Shown here piece after piece: positions 36,559 to 48,187 of a DNA stretch of 64,000 nucleotides; position 1 is the first letter of the stretch; each line of letters begins with the position of its first letter. The notes beneath the pieces are model-generated. The model had not been told where the DNA came from and did not search any database. It saw only the letters and a program-made list of their open reading frames with translations. The stretch comes from Fibrobacterota bacterium (lineage in GTDB: Bacteria; Fibrobacterota; Fibrobacteria; UBA11236): the NCBI GenBank assembly GCA_028287505.1, contig JAQBPN010000045.1, positions 1-64,000 on the forward strand, given 5' to 3'. The position numbers were made by a program, and so were the translations under genes.

Positions 36559-37632
36559 TCAGTTCAGGTGGGTGAAGGAGTAGGTATGGCCGAACGAGGC
36601 GCCGGCAACCTTGACGGCATAGACGCCGTTCTTCATGCCGGAGACCTGCATGGAGGAATGGGCTTCGTTGATAATGCCCTTGGACATCACCTTGCCGGTC
36701 ATGTCGACGATCTGGACCTTGAGGTCGCCCAGGCCGGACAGGTTGTTGAAAGCCAGCATGCCGGCGGTTTCGGAAACCGACAGGCGGATGCGCTGCAGGG
36801 TGCCGTCTTCGCGGATGCCGACCTGGCCTTTGATATTGCAGGCGGGGGAAGGTCCGACCAAGGTCACGCCGCCGATGGCGAAGGTGTGCTGCAGCGCGTC
36901 ATAGGGAGCCGGCACCGCAACGGTGGAACCGACCTGGCCTTCATAGAGGAACTTGATGCGGTTGATGTGCTTCAGATCGATTTTCGGATCGGTGGCCGTT
37001 CCGGTCCACTTCTGGACGGGGGAACCCAGGCCGGTGAGGGCCAGGTTGAAGGTCTGCATCTCGGCTCCGGCCGTGTATCGGCGCCAACCGTACTGGGGGG
37101 CGGGAGCGGCGGGATTCAGCTTCTCCTGCTGGGGATTGTAGACTTCGATCCACAGCTGCTTGTTGGGGTCGAACTGGATCTTGACCTGCAAGGAGGTGCA
37201 TCCGGAGATGTCCACTTCGTTCTTGCGGTCCCACTGGGGCTGGTTCCAGGGCTCGGGACCCGCTCCGGTGGTGTCGGCGGGGAGGAAATCCATCACCCAA
37301 CCGGCGTAGGCCCAGGCCTGGGTGGCGGACACGTCCTTGGAAACCTTGATCTTGGAGATGATGGAGCCGGTGCCGTCATAGGTGCTGGCGACGTTGGCCG
37401 AGTTCTTGACCACGTCTTCGCCCAAAACCGGATCCACTACGGTGGAGGTCCCGCAGTTGGTGGAGCCGACGGGATTGCAAACGTATGAATCCGCGTCCGC
37501 GATCCAGAGGCCGTTGAAGTTGTTGCGTCCGGCCCAGCCGGAATGGAAATCGTCCACGACCACGTCGGCGCCGGCGACGGAGGCTGCCAAGAGCAGGCTC
37601 GTCACGATTTTTTTCTTTACGTTCGGATTCAT
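36559..37632 (-). CDS. Secreted CBM-like protein with sorting module
   Basis: The 357-residue exported protein has signal peptide VTSLLLAASVAGADV (1-22). A jelly-roll binding domain (about 23-255) has NFNGLWIADADSY at the front, then EVDISGCTSLQVKIQFD and KQLWIEVYNPQ, then MQTFNLALTGLGSPVQKW and HINRIKFLYEG. This resembles CBM11/CIA30-like domains and the product of 35514-36419. The last 75 residues are a clear sorting module (VQIVDMTGKVMSKG...NGVYAVKV). No catalytic motif is visible. It has its own promoter with a box shared with the GH18 operon, so it may be a co-regulated chitin-binding protein. Confidence 0.75.
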   Translation of the reverse strand: MNPNVKKKIVTSLLLAASVAGADVVVDDFHSGWAGRNNFNGLWIADADSYVCNPVGSTNCGTSTVVDPVLGEDVVKNSANVASTYDGTGSIISKIKVSKDVSATQAWAYAGWVMDFLPADTTGAGPEPWNQPQWDRKNEVDISGCTSLQVKIQFDPNKQLWIEVYNPQQEKLNPAAPAPQYGWRRYTAGAEMQTFNLALTGLGSPVQKWTGTATDPKIDLKHINRIKFLYEGQVGSTVAVPAPYDALQHTFAIGGVTLVGPSPACNIKGQVGIREDGTLQRIRLSVSETAGMLAFNNLSGLGDLKVQIVDMTGKVMSKGIINEAHSSMQVSGMKNGVYAVKVAGASFGHTYSFTHLN

Positions 37633-37979
37633 CTTTCAATTCTCCCGTTGATTGGATTCGACCCTGTTGCGCCGTTCACCCCTCCTGCCGGGAAGGTGGC
37701 GTTTGCTGATTTAAACCTATGCCCAAAGAACCTGTTTGTCCATGGGGCGAAAAGCGAAAGTGATGAATTTTACTTCACCACCCGAGGGCGGAATTTCGGC
37801 GATTTTCCATGGATTTTGGCCATTCTGGACGGGGCGGGGCCCAAAACCGGCTTTCCCATTTCACCACCGTACGTGCGGAACAGCAGTTGGATTTATCTTA
37901 CTTTCCACTACCGGCGACCGTGTGTCAATGCACATGCGGCGGAATCCGGCCGGCTTTTGCCGAGTGCGAGAGGAAGACG
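37633..37979. other. 347-bp divergent promoter region
   Basis: This stretch drives the CBM-like gene leftward and the GH18 gene rightward. It holds the promoter/box pair at 37714-37779. A further TTCACCACC (37860-37868) lies 18 bp upstream of TTGGAT (37887-37892), a possible -35 for the rightward GH18, but no good -10 follows at 17 bp. No gene is seen inside. Confidence 0.55.
37714..37779 (-). promoter_or_regulatory. Promoter with upstream palindromic box, CBM-like gene
   Basis: On the minus strand: a -10 TAGGTT (37714-37719), a 17-bp spacer, a -35 TGGACA (37737-37742), 15 bp, and the box at 37758-37779. The box matches the one at 26871-26892 in 17 of 22 positions, the outer 10 and 6 bases being identical. 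Distances to the two start codons are also close (126 and 122 bp). The box lies between divergent genes and may serve both. Confidence 0.62.
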
Positions 37980-39104
37980 ATGAAAAGCAAGTTCATGATG
38001 ACGGCATCCATGCTGATGGCGGCGCTCTGTGTGGGCATCCACGCTACGGAGGCGAAGGCGCCCAAGGCCGCGGCCGAAGGAAAAAAGATCCTGATGGGCT
38101 ACTATCCCAACTGGAGCCACTACAACGGTTTCACCGCGGACAAAATCCCTTTCGAATACCTGACCCATCTTCTCTATGCCTTTTACGTTCCCGACAACGC
38201 CGGCAACCTGGTCAATTCGGATCTCCCGGACGCGGAGAACTTCAAGGAAGTGATCCGCATCGGCCATGAGAAGGGCGTGAAGATCCTCGTCTCCATCGGC
38301 GGCGCGTCCCAATCCGCCACCTTCCCCGTGATAGCGGCCAGCGCTTCCGCGCGCGCCAACTTCGTCAAGAACTGCGTCAAGCTCGCCGACGACTTCAAGC
38401 TGGACGGAATCGATATCGATTGGGAGTATCCCCTGGAAAACGACGGGGAAAACCAGTTGAAGCTGCATCGGGAAATGCGCGCCGCGCTGGACAAGCTGCC
38501 CCGCAAGGTATTATTCACCGCCGCCGTGCCGCCCACGGATTATTGGGCCCATTGGTCCCAGGATGAATCCTTCCGTCTGCTGGACTACGTGAATATCATG
38601 ACCTACGACTTCATGGGCACCTGGGAAAAGAATGTGATCCCCAATTGCAGCATGGATCAGACCAAGGGCGCGCTGGAATACTTCGAGAAGAAACGGGGCG
38701 TTCCCCGCGCCAAACTGGTGGCGGGTTCGGCGTTCTACGGCAAGGCCTTCGACGCGGCCACGGGCATGGGATCGGCCCACGAAGGCAAAGGCAGCGGCAA
38801 CGACGGGATCTGGCAGTGGAAGGATCTGCTGGTGCAGTTGAAGTCCTCGCCCTACCAGGTGCATTGGGATGAAAAGACCCAGAGCGAATACGCGGTGGGC
38901 AACGAGGAGACCATCGTGTTCAACGGAATCCCCAGCCAACGCGTGCTGGGCGACTTCGTGCGCACCAGCGATTACCCCGGAGTGATGCTGTGGGATCTGA
39001 ACGGGGACGTGCCCGACACCAAGCAGTCCCTGTTGGTGGCTCTGTACCGCGGCTTGCGCGGGACCAACCATGGCGCGCTGACCGTTCCTCCCGCGGCGCC
39101 CTGA
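37980..39104 (+). CDS. Exported GH18 chitinase
   Basis: The 374-residue enzyme starts at the ATG at 37980 with GAGAGGAA 6 bases upstream; a longer frame has no site. The signal peptide is about 1-26 (MTASMLMAALCVGIHATEA). The GH18 barrel shows GYYPNWSHYNGF and ILVSIGGASQSATF, the full DGIDIDWEY (D142, D145, D147; acid E149), and MTYDFMGTW, then AGSAFYGKAF and MLWDLNGD. This is the best-conserved catalytic form in the window (classic subfamily A). No sorting tail, so it may stay periplasmic or be released another way. It is divergent from the CBM-like gene. Confidence 0.95.
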   Translation: MKSKFMMTASMLMAALCVGIHATEAKAPKAAAEGKKILMGYYPNWSHYNGFTADKIPFEYLTHLLYAFYVPDNAGNLVNSDLPDAENFKEVIRIGHEKGVKILVSIGGASQSATFPVIAASASARANFVKNCVKLADDFKLDGIDIDWEYPLENDGENQLKLHREMRAALDKLPRKVLFTAAVPPTDYWAHWSQDESFRLLDYVNIMTYDFMGTWEKNVIPNCSMDQTKGALEYFEKKRGVPRAKLVAGSAFYGKAFDAATGMGSAHEGKGSGNDGIWQWKDLLVQLKSSPYQVHWDEKTQSEYAVGNEETIVFNGIPSQRVLGDFVRTSDYPGVMLWDLNGDVPDTKQSLLVALYRGLRGTNHGALTVPPAAP

Positions 39105-39275
39105 TCTCCATGGCCCCGCCCTGGAGCCACGCTGAGGGTTCGACTCTGTTCTCAATCTGAGAGCGGTGAAAACGGGGCCTTTTCCGCCCCGGGGTTCCGA
39201 TTCCATCCCTCCCGGGAATCCCGTAACAAACGTAAATTGGATCACGCGCGTTCACATCGTCAGAATGAGGGGCAC

Positions 39276-40841
39276 ATGATCCGGTTCGATATTCCGCACA
39301 GCCTGTTCCTTTCCTCCCTCCTGTTGCTGCCCCTTGTCCCGCGGGCGGCCGTTCCCGTGCCGGGCTGCCGCGATCTGGCGGAATCGGATTTCCGCAAGGA
39401 ATCCCTGGCCACGCGCCTGGGCGCCGGCTTGCAGGAACCCATTCATATGGATTTCGACAAGACCTCCGCCGGCGTGGATATCTATTTCACGGAGAAGGCC
39501 GGCAAAGTGCGGCGCTATCAGGCCGCTACGGGCAAGGTCTCTACCTTGGGGACCTTGCCCGTCTACCTGTCCGGAGAGTTGGGACTTCTGGGCATCGCCC
39601 TGGATCCGCATTTCCAGGAAAACCGTTTCCTGTACCTGTTCTACACCGCTTCGGATTTGACCAAGCATCACCGGGTTTCCCGCTTCACCCTGGTGGGCGA
39701 TTCCCTGGGCGCCCGCACCGAAAAGATCCTGATGAACATTCCCACTCCCACGGAATGGATCACGGGCGGGGCGATCAAGTTCGATGCCAAGGGGGACCTC
39801 TGGATAACCGTGGGGGAAGGCGTTATCTTCAATTCCCACAACGATACCGTGGTCTTGGCCCCGCATGCTTCCGCCGATACCCGCAGCGCACTGGGAAAGC
39901 TCCTGCGCATCCATCCATTGCCCGAGGGAGGCTATTCCATTCCGGAGGGAAACCTTTTTCCGCCCGGTGACACCGCCAAGACCCTGCCCGAAATATTCGG
40001 CATGGGCCTCTACAATCCCGTTTCCCTCAGCTTCGATCCCAAGTCCGGAAAGGCGGCCTGGGCGGACTTCGGCAGGGACAACGCTTCCCCGGTCACGGAT
40101 GAACTCAATCTCACCGGAGCGGCGGGAAATTTCGGATGGCCCTATTTCAGCGGCCCCAACACGGTATTGATGCAGAATCAAAGTCCAAGCAATCCAAAGG
40201 CGTGGTTCGCCGTAACGGGTCTGGTGGATCTGCCCGCCGCCGTTCCGGCCACGTTGCCTCGGCCGCAATCCTGCCCCATCGCAGGCCCGGTCTATCGCTA
40301 TGCGGCCTATCCGGACGGTCCCGGCAAACTGCCGCCTCAATTCGACGGGCTCTGGTTCGCCACGGATTTCAACAAAGGCACCTTGGATACCCTGGCGGTT
40401 CCCGATGCCGGCCCGGTGGGGAAAATCGGCCGCCTATTCTCCGGGATCAAAATGGAACATCCCACCGATCTGCAAATCGGTCCGGATGGGGTTTTGTACG
40501 GGGTGGACTACGCGGGAAATTACGGCACCACGGACAAGACGGAAATCGTCCGCATCGTGTATACCGGCGACTGTGTTTCATCCGTAGGCGTGGCCAGGCC
40601 CGTGCTTGCGGGCGCGGAGGAAATGTCGGTGACGGGAAAAACGGTCCAGGTAACCTCTCCGGGACGGTATCGCATCCGTTTGGCGGATGTGGCAGGTAGG
40701 ACGGTTTTCGAAAAGGGATCGGAAGGTTCCGTCGTCTACGATCTCAGGGCGATGGCCGGCGCGCGCACCGGGGTTTTCCTGTTGTCCGTGCGGACCGGGA
40801 ATGGGATCCATGAGCGGAAGATTTTTCTGGACGGCCGCTGA
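39276..40841 (+). CDS. Secreted PQQ-type glucose/sorbosone dehydrogenase-like protein
   Basis: The 521-residue protein begins at the ATG at 39276 (GAGGGG upstream). The signal peptide is about 1-25 (LFLSSLLLLPLVPRAA). The six-bladed propeller of the GSDH family (about 30-430) has the usual marks: GLQEPIHMDF at the front, GELGLLGIALDPHF, NRFLYLFYT, a late FGMGLYNPVSLSFDP and NFGWPYFSG. A sorting module closes it (YRIRLADVAGRTVF...TGVFLLSV). Substrate and cofactor cannot be settled from sequence; many members oxidise sugars with PQQ, others are only binding proteins. It faces the fibro-slime gene 10 bp away. Confidence 0.85.
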   Translation: MIRFDIPHSLFLSSLLLLPLVPRAAVPVPGCRDLAESDFRKESLATRLGAGLQEPIHMDFDKTSAGVDIYFTEKAGKVRRYQAATGKVSTLGTLPVYLSGELGLLGIALDPHFQENRFLYLFYTASDLTKHHRVSRFTLVGDSLGARTEKILMNIPTPTEWITGGAIKFDAKGDLWITVGEGVIFNSHNDTVVLAPHASADTRSALGKLLRIHPLPEGGYSIPEGNLFPPGDTAKTLPEIFGMGLYNPVSLSFDPKSGKAAWADFGRDNASPVTDELNLTGAAGNFGWPYFSGPNTVLMQNQSPSNPKAWFAVTGLVDLPAAVPATLPRPQSCPIAGPVYRYAAYPDGPGKLPPQFDGLWFATDFNKGTLDTLAVPDAGPVGKIGRLFSGIKMEHPTDLQIGPDGVLYGVDYAGNYGTTDKTEIVRIVYTGDCVSSVGVARPVLAGAEEMSVTGKTVQVTSPGRYRIRLADVAGRTVFEKGSEGSVVYDLRAMAGARTGVFLLSVRTGNGIHERKIFLDGR

Positions 40842-40850
40842 AAAGGCGCC

Positions 40851-43800
40851 TTAGCGGCCCTGGAAACTCCGTAGCAATCCGAATACGGTTTTCCGCGTTT
40901 CCGTTTTCGGCTGGGCGCCGGTCTTGAGGTCCGTGTCGGTCCTGAGCACGGCGGTCAGGATGTAAGCCCCGGTGCCCGCCTTGCCGCCATCGGCCGTGCG
41001 GCCGGTCCATACCACGCGGGCCTGGTATTTGACGCCCGCGATGCCGCCGGTTTTTCCGAGCCGGGGAAGATCGTCCGCCTCGATGCGTCCCGTGCCTTCC
41101 GCCACGAACTCCCCCAGGTTGGAAAAGATCTTGAACGCGTAAGCCATGGGGCCCGGCGTCTCCATGTTGAAGATGGGCCCCACGAAAGTTCCGTTCCGAT
41201 CGGCCTGGCAGCCGCCGCATTTGCCGATACCGCTGCCGGGAAGGGGGGCGCCGTCCTTTCCCACGGGAATGAAAACCGCCTGGTCGGGACCGGGTTCGGC
41301 GCCGCTGGAGGGATTCTCCCGGCTGCCGTTGGGAAAGGTGACGAAGAGGTCAAGAGGCGGAGTCTTCGGGAACGCGCCGTCCAGCTTGCGGAAGAGTTTG
41401 TAGGCGGGAGTGTTGCCCGCCGCGTCCCGGGTTTCCCCGTCCGGATTGATCGAGACGGAATCCCCGGAAACCGGGAGGACCTCGGAAGCCGGGTCGAGAT
41501 AGAATACATATTCGCGATCCCCGGTCCGTTCCATATGCTCGATGAGCACCTGGCCCGCGGGGATTTCCCCTCCCTCCCGCTTGAAGACCAAGGCGGTCTT
41601 GGAACCCAGGGGCACCTGGGCGTTTTCCGAATAGGTGACGCGGATGCGCTTGACGGGAAAGAGGCTGTCCGGCTCCACGGCTTCGGCCGAGAAGACGACC
41701 GGGGCCACGGAATCCTCCACGGGGAAGGAGGCCTCCAGAATGGGAACGTCCGCCTGCCCGTGCACCCTGCCGACTCCGCCCGAGTTGGCGATGGAGGTGA
41801 TGCCGAAGGGGAAGGGTACCGCGAAGGTTACCCTGGCGCGGTCCTTCGATCCTGCGTCGCGGGCGATGGTTCCGTCCGCCGCCAGGGCGCCGGCGGAGGC
41901 GCTTGCGCCCGTTGGGTCCGTGATCGCGAATTCCAGCCGGTCCGGCAGGGTTCCGGCTTCGCCGGTGAACTCCACCACGGCGGATTCGATGCGGCCGTCC
42001 CCGTCCTTATCGAGATACCACGCTTTCTTCACGGCAATCGGTTGCTTGAAAAAGGCGAGGTTGCGGTAATCATCCATGATCACGGCCAGGGAGGGTCCTG
42101 CCAGGAGATCCAAACCGTATGTGCCCGGGAGCCGCGATGTGACCCACACCTGCCTGATGCCCGTGGCCGCTTCCGTGGCCAGATCGGTTCCCGCGGCGAT
42201 GGGCCGGGTCAGGGCCGAGTCCTCGTAGACTTGCAGGCCGGCCTGGGGCGAAAGGCGGAAGGTTTCCGCGCGTTTGTCCGTGGCGCCGTTCAGCACCGCG
42301 TGGATTCGCACCGGAACGGAGGCGCCGACGAGGACGTTGACGGGAGGCTTTTCGGCGAACTCCACGCCCGGGTTTCCTCCGACGGTGAAAGTGAGGCTGC
42401 CGCCTTTGCCGGACCGGGAACTCACATAGGTGACGGTATAGACGCCGGGGCGGAGCCCCGTCACCTTGGCGCTGTCCACTATGACCTGGGTTTTGCCGGC
42501 GTTCACGGTGATACCGCCGTAGGAGGTTCCCTCGGGAAGCTCCCGGGCCGGATTCACGGAAGGTCCGGACAAGGTGAAGGTGCTTTTGGCCGCTACGGTA
42601 TCGCCTTTGGAACCTCCGCAGCTCCGGTCCCCGGAAATGATCTCGAAGATATCGTATTGGTTCCGGCCGGCGCCCAAGCCGGTGTGTCTGGCCCAGACGC
42701 TCTGGTCCTGCTCGAAGAAAATGGAAGTCTGGATCAGCAGGTTGGAGCCCTGGGTCTTGCGCTCGCAGTAGTACAGATCGAAATCGTATTTGTTGCCCGG
42801 GGTCAGCTTCATGGTATCCACGGAGACGCTGTCCGCGGTGGGCCCGTGCGTGCCTCCTATGTCTATGGCGAGGCGGTTGTCGATATACACCCACACGTCG
42901 TCGTCGCCGGAGAAGCGGAAGACCTGGCCCTGCCGGTATTTGAAATTGGCGTGCATCTCCATGCAGAAGTGGAAATTATGGGCCTGGCCGTCCACCCAGT
43001 CGCCGGTGGCGCGGTCCCGGTAATGGCTATTGAAGGTTTCGCCGAAGCGGTTGAAATCGTCGATGGGGAAGAAACTATGATCGGCATCGTCGTAGGAATC
43101 ATGCCCCCAATAGCCGTAGCGATCCTTGCTCATGGGCAGATCGCGGCAGGTCTCGTAGTTCCGGAGGGTGGGATCGGGATTGGTGGAATCTGTTGCGAAC
43201 CATTTGTCGAAATGCGTCTGGAAGAAGAAAACCGGGCCTTGGCGGGGCTTCTTGTCCGGAGGCAGGACGGCGGTGACCATGCCCTTGGTGAGATTGCCTC
43301 CCATGCCGTCCTTTTCGAAATCCGTATGTTTAGAAGAGAAGTCGCGGATGGTGACCGCCAAAGGAAAGGAGCAGGTGCCCGCCACGCCCGCGGGGAAGGA
43401 CGTGCGGATGGCCGGGGCTCCGCCGGGAACGGGATCGGGAACCAGGAACACGGTGTCGCCGGTCGCGAAGTAAGGGGCCAGGTCGATGGGCTTGGAACTG
43501 GTCGCGCCGCCCAGGCCGTAGACGTCGGTGCCGACCACGCTTTTGAACGTGACGGCGTAGTCCTTGGCTGTGAAGTAATGCACGTACCAGCCGCACCGGG
43601 ATTTGTCCTGGGACACGCGCATGCGCACGGAAGCCGTATCGCCGGAGAGGCGGATGGCGGGCGCGGTTTCCGGCCAGGGATTGAAGAGGTAGACGGCCTT
43701 GGTGGCGGGAGGGATGTCGGTGATGAGCGGCGGTTTGCCGACGCCCTGCGGGATGATCCAGACCTCTTGGACTCCGGGAGTGAGAAAGACGGCGCCCATG

Positions 43801-44120
43801 GTGAAGTCGCTGCCGGAATCGTCGAAGGTGATCCCATCCGCGTATTGGTTCCCGCCTTTGGGAAGGTAGTCCACGAACTTGAACCCGTCCCGCACCGCGG
43901 GCGCATCGTTCTTGAAAGTGTAGACGAACCAGTCCCCGCCTTCCGCGGTCATCTGGGCGCCGGGAAAGTAACCCGGATCCTTGCCTTGGATCATGATGAG
44001 GCTGGGCGGGGAAGGGCGGGCCGGATCCGCGGCCCAGGGGGAATAGAGATGGACCTTCAAGGCGGCCTGGGAAGCCATGGCCATCAAACAGCAAACGGTA
44101 CCCGCGATTTTCATAAACAT
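40851..44120 (-). CDS. Large secreted fibro-slime domain protein
   Basis: This 1089-residue exported protein has signal peptide KIAGTVCCLMAMASQA. The N-terminal 250 residues hold two beta modules with HLYSPWAADPA and YLFNPWPETAP. The fibro-slime domain (about 280-500) shows the hallmark FRFSGDDDVWVYIDNRL, then the IDIGGTHGP segment and YDFDLYYCERKTQGSN. It resembles PA14-type sugar-binding modules and was named from Fibrobacter and slime-mould proteins. Several Ig-like domains follow (VNVLVGASVPV, then a final TARVVW-like unit). No catalytic motif and no typical sorting tail. Likely an adhesin for insoluble polysaccharide. GAGGG lies before the start. Confidence 0.85.
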   Translation of the reverse strand: MFMKIAGTVCCLMAMASQAALKVHLYSPWAADPARPSPPSLIMIQGKDPGYFPGAQMTAEGGDWFVYTFKNDAPAVRDGFKFVDYLPKGGNQYADGITFDDSGSDFTMGAVFLTPGVQEVWIIPQGVGKPPLITDIPPATKAVYLFNPWPETAPAIRLSGDTASVRMRVSQDKSRCGWYVHYFTAKDYAVTFKSVVGTDVYGLGGATSSKPIDLAPYFATGDTVFLVPDPVPGGAPAIRTSFPAGVAGTCSFPLAVTIRDFSSKHTDFEKDGMGGNLTKGMVTAVLPPDKKPRQGPVFFFQTHFDKWFATDSTNPDPTLRNYETCRDLPMSKDRYGYWGHDSYDDADHSFFPIDDFNRFGETFNSHYRDRATGDWVDGQAHNFHFCMEMHANFKYRQGQVFRFSGDDDVWVYIDNRLAIDIGGTHGPTADSVSVDTMKLTPGNKYDFDLYYCERKTQGSNLLIQTSIFFEQDQSVWARHTGLGAGRNQYDIFEIISGDRSCGGSKGDTVAAKSTFTLSGPSVNPARELPEGTSYGGITVNAGKTQVIVDSAKVTGLRPGVYTVTYVSSRSGKGGSLTFTVGGNPGVEFAEKPPVNVLVGASVPVRIHAVLNGATDKRAETFRLSPQAGLQVYEDSALTRPIAAGTDLATEAATGIRQVWVTSRLPGTYGLDLLAGPSLAVIMDDYRNLAFFKQPIAVKKAWYLDKDGDGRIESAVVEFTGEAGTLPDRLEFAITDPTGASASAGALAADGTIARDAGSKDRARVTFAVPFPFGITSIANSGGVGRVHGQADVPILEASFPVEDSVAPVVFSAEAVEPDSLFPVKRIRVTYSENAQVPLGSKTALVFKREGGEIPAGQVLIEHMERTGDREYVFYLDPASEVLPVSGDSVSINPDGETRDAAGNTPAYKLFRKLDGAFPKTPPLDLFVTFPNGSRENPSSGAEPGPDQAVFIPVGKDGAPLPGSGIGKCGGCQADRNGTFVGPIFNMETPGPMAYAFKIFSNLGEFVAEGTGRIEADDLPRLGKTGGIAGVKYQARVVWTGRTADGGKAGTGAYILTAVLRTDTDLKTGAQPKTETRKTVFGLLRSFQGR

Positions 44121-44262
44121 ATGCCGGACCCTCGCCCCCGGGAACGGGTGCTGGCAAGGAATCTAGCGGGACGCGCGGGACGCGATCCGATATTTCGGGA
44201 TTTTCGCGATCAAAGAATTGGCCACCCGCGGGCGGGAAATCGTTCCCACGGGACGGCGGAGT

Positions 44263-45150
44263 TTATAGCAGCGACTGCGCCTTTTCGTGGATGGCGCCCA
44301 GCAACGAGGTTCCGTCCGCGGTATCCTGGCTGATCTCCCAGAACATGATGCCCCCGCCCTTGCGGTAGGCCAGTTCCGTCTTGCGGCGCATGGTGGGCTG
44401 GCCGTTGTAGTAGACCGGACCCTGGGCATCGACTCCGGCGGCGGCGGGGTCCTTGGCGATCAACTCTTTGTATTTGGTCGGCGGCGTGCGGCCATAGAAC
44501 GGCACCCCCAGGATGGCCTTTTCCTTGGGGCATCCGCGTTGCAGCCAATAGTCCAGGGACTCTTCCGCGAGCTCATAGGACGAATGGGGAACGCCGCCGT
44601 CCCGATCGTAATGCCAATCATAGGCCATGATGTTGAGGAAATCGATGTATCCGAACACCTCCGCGCGGATGAACTGCCCATGCTGATCGTCCTTGGCGAT
44701 GACGGCGAGGGTCAGCGACTTCCCTTTGGCCCGCAAGGCGGCGGACAGGTCCCGCATCAGGATCGTGAAATCCTGGACGGATTCGAGTTTGGGATACTCC
44801 CAATCCATATCGATGCCGTCCACGTTGAACCTGTCGGTCAGGGCGACCAGATTGGCGATGAAGCGGTTGCGGGCGGTAGGCGAGGCGGCCAGGGCCTCGA
44901 AATTGGAAGTGTCGCCGTCGTTCCAGCCTCCCACGGCCACGCCTACCTTCACGCCGCTTGCATGGGCTTTTTCCACCAAGCGGGCGAGTATGGTTTCGTC
45001 CACTCCGGTCAGGCCGCCATCTGCGGCCGGAATCGCGAAGGAATAATTGACGTGTGTCAGTTTGTCGTATTGGATCCGGTCCACTTCCGAGGACTCGCCC
45101 GTGTACAAGTACCCGATCACCTGGAAATCCGACTGCCCGTTCCGACCCAT
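44263..45150 (-). CDS. Cytosolic GH18 glycosidase
   Basis: The 295-residue GH18 protein has no signal peptide and no extra domain. The start is the ATG at 45148-45150 (GGGAG 8 bases away); a longer upstream frame overlaps the aceB promoter region. The barrel contains [11 protein letters not shown] and [16 protein letters not shown], the full DGIDMDWEY (D111, D114, D116; acid E118), and [12 protein letters not shown], then ILGVPFYGR and [10 protein letters not shown] cytosolic GH18 may cut imported longer oligomers before the GH20. It is divergent from aceB, sharing a 107-bp intergenic region. Confidence 0.92.
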   Translation of the reverse strand: MGRNGQSDFQVIGYLYTGESSEVDRIQYDKLTHVNYSFAIPAADGGLTGVDETILARLVEKAHASGVKVGVAVGGWNDGDTSNFEALAASPTARNRFIANLVALTDRFNVDGIDMDWEYPKLESVQDFTILMRDLSAALRAKGKSLTLAVIAKDDQHGQFIRAEVFGYIDFLNIMAYDWHYDRDGGVPHSSYELAEESLDYWLQRGCPKEKAILGVPFYGRTPPTKYKELIAKDPAAAGVDAQGPVYYNGQPTMRRKTELAYRKGGGIMFWEISQDTADGTSLLGAIHEKAQSLL

Positions 45151-45227
45151 CCCGTTTTCTCCCGCTAAATCGGGAAAAAGATAGCCTCGTTTGCACTCGG
45201 TCCTGGAGAAATCATCTTTCAGGGATA

Positions 45228-45233
45228 TATAAT
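45228..45233 (+). promoter_or_regulatory. Candidate -10 element for aceBA
   Basis: A consensus TATAAT lies 24 bp before the aceB start, inside an AT-rich TATATAATG. No good -35 is found at 16-18 bp, so an activator may be needed. The AGGAGG of aceB is 12 bases further on. Confidence 0.4.
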
Positions 45234-45257
45234 GGGAAGGGCAACAGGAGGCCATTC

Positions 45258-46903
<1,646 letters not shown>

Positions 46904-46907
<4 letters not shown>

Positions 46908-48187
46908 GCGGCAACGTAGAGCAAGAAAAACGCCTGGAAAAATCCTGGAAGGAAAGCCCGCGCTGGAAAGGCGTGCAACGGCCCTACACCGCGGCGGAAG
47001 TCCTTCGCCTGCAAACCTCCGTGCGCGTGGAGTATACCCTGGCGCGGCGCGGGGCCGAGCGTCTGTGGGCCATGCTGCATTCGGAACCCTACGTGGCGGC
47101 CCTGGGGGCGCTCACCGGCAACCAGGCCGTGGAACAGGTCCAAGCCGGCCTCAAGGCCATCTATCTCAGCGGCTGGCAAGTGGCCGCGGACGCCAACCTG
47201 GCCGGCCAGATGTATCCGGATCAAAGCCTCTATCCCGCGGACAGCGTGCCCGCGGTGGTCAAGCGCATCAACAACGCCCTGACGCGCGCCGATCAGATCA
47301 ACAAGCTGCAAGGCAAAACCGACATCGATTGGTACGCCCCCATCGTGGCGGACGCGGAGGCCGGTTTCGGAGGCGTACTCAACGCATTCGAATTGATGAA
47401 AGGGTTGATCGAAGCGGGCGCCGCGGCGGCCCATTTCGAAGACCAGTTGGCCTCGGAAAAGAAATGCGGCCACATGGGCGGCAAGGTCTTGGTGCCCACC
47501 CAGGAATTCATCCGCAAGCTGATCGCCGCGCGCCTGGCCGCGGACGTGCTGGACGTGCCCACGGTCCTGATCGCGCGCACGGATTCGGACGGGGCCCAGC
47601 TGTTGACCAGCGATATCGACCCGCGCGACAAACCGTTCATCACCGGCGAGCGCACCAGCGAGGGATTCTTCCGCATCCGCGGCGGGCTGGAATACGCCAT
47701 CGCCCGGGCCGTGGCCTATGCGCCCTATGCCGATCTGGTCTGGTGCGAAACCTCCAAACCCGATCTGGATCAGGCCAAGCGCTTTGCGGACGGGGTGCTC
47801 AAGGCCCATCCCGGCAAGGACCTGATGTACAACTGTTCCCCTTCCTTCAATTGGAAGAAGAATCTGGACGAAGCCGGCATCGCGAAATTTCAGCACGAGC
47901 TGGGCAAGATGGGATACAAATTCCAGTTCGTGACCCTGGCGGGTTTCCACTCCTTGAATGCGGGGATGTTCGAACTGGCCAAGGCCTACAAGACGGAAGG
48001 CATGACCGCGTATTCACGCCTGCAACAGCATGAGTTCTTGCTGGAGAAGGACGGGTATCAGGGCGCCAAGCACCAGACTTTCGTGGGCGGCGGGTATTTC
48101 GATGAGGTGCAGAATACCGTGTCGGGCGGGGAGGCGTCCACGCAGGCTTTGAAGGGGTCGACGGAAGAGGATCAGTTCAAGCATTAA
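46904..48187 (+). CDS. aceA: Isocitrate lyase
   Basis: Isocitrate lyase splits isocitrate to glyoxylate and succinate (EC 4.1.3.1), the first step of the glyoxylate shunt. The 427-residue protein has the active-site KKCGHMGG (Cys188), DAEAGFGG for Mg binding, [13 protein letters not shown] as the long family motif, [11 protein letters not shown], then [12 protein letters not shown] and [10 protein letters not shown]. Its length is that of compact bacterial forms. It is translationally coupled to aceB and ended by a strong hairpin at 48268-48296. No isocitrate dehydrogenase kinase (aceK) is nearby, so control is probably transcriptional. Confidence 0.97.
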
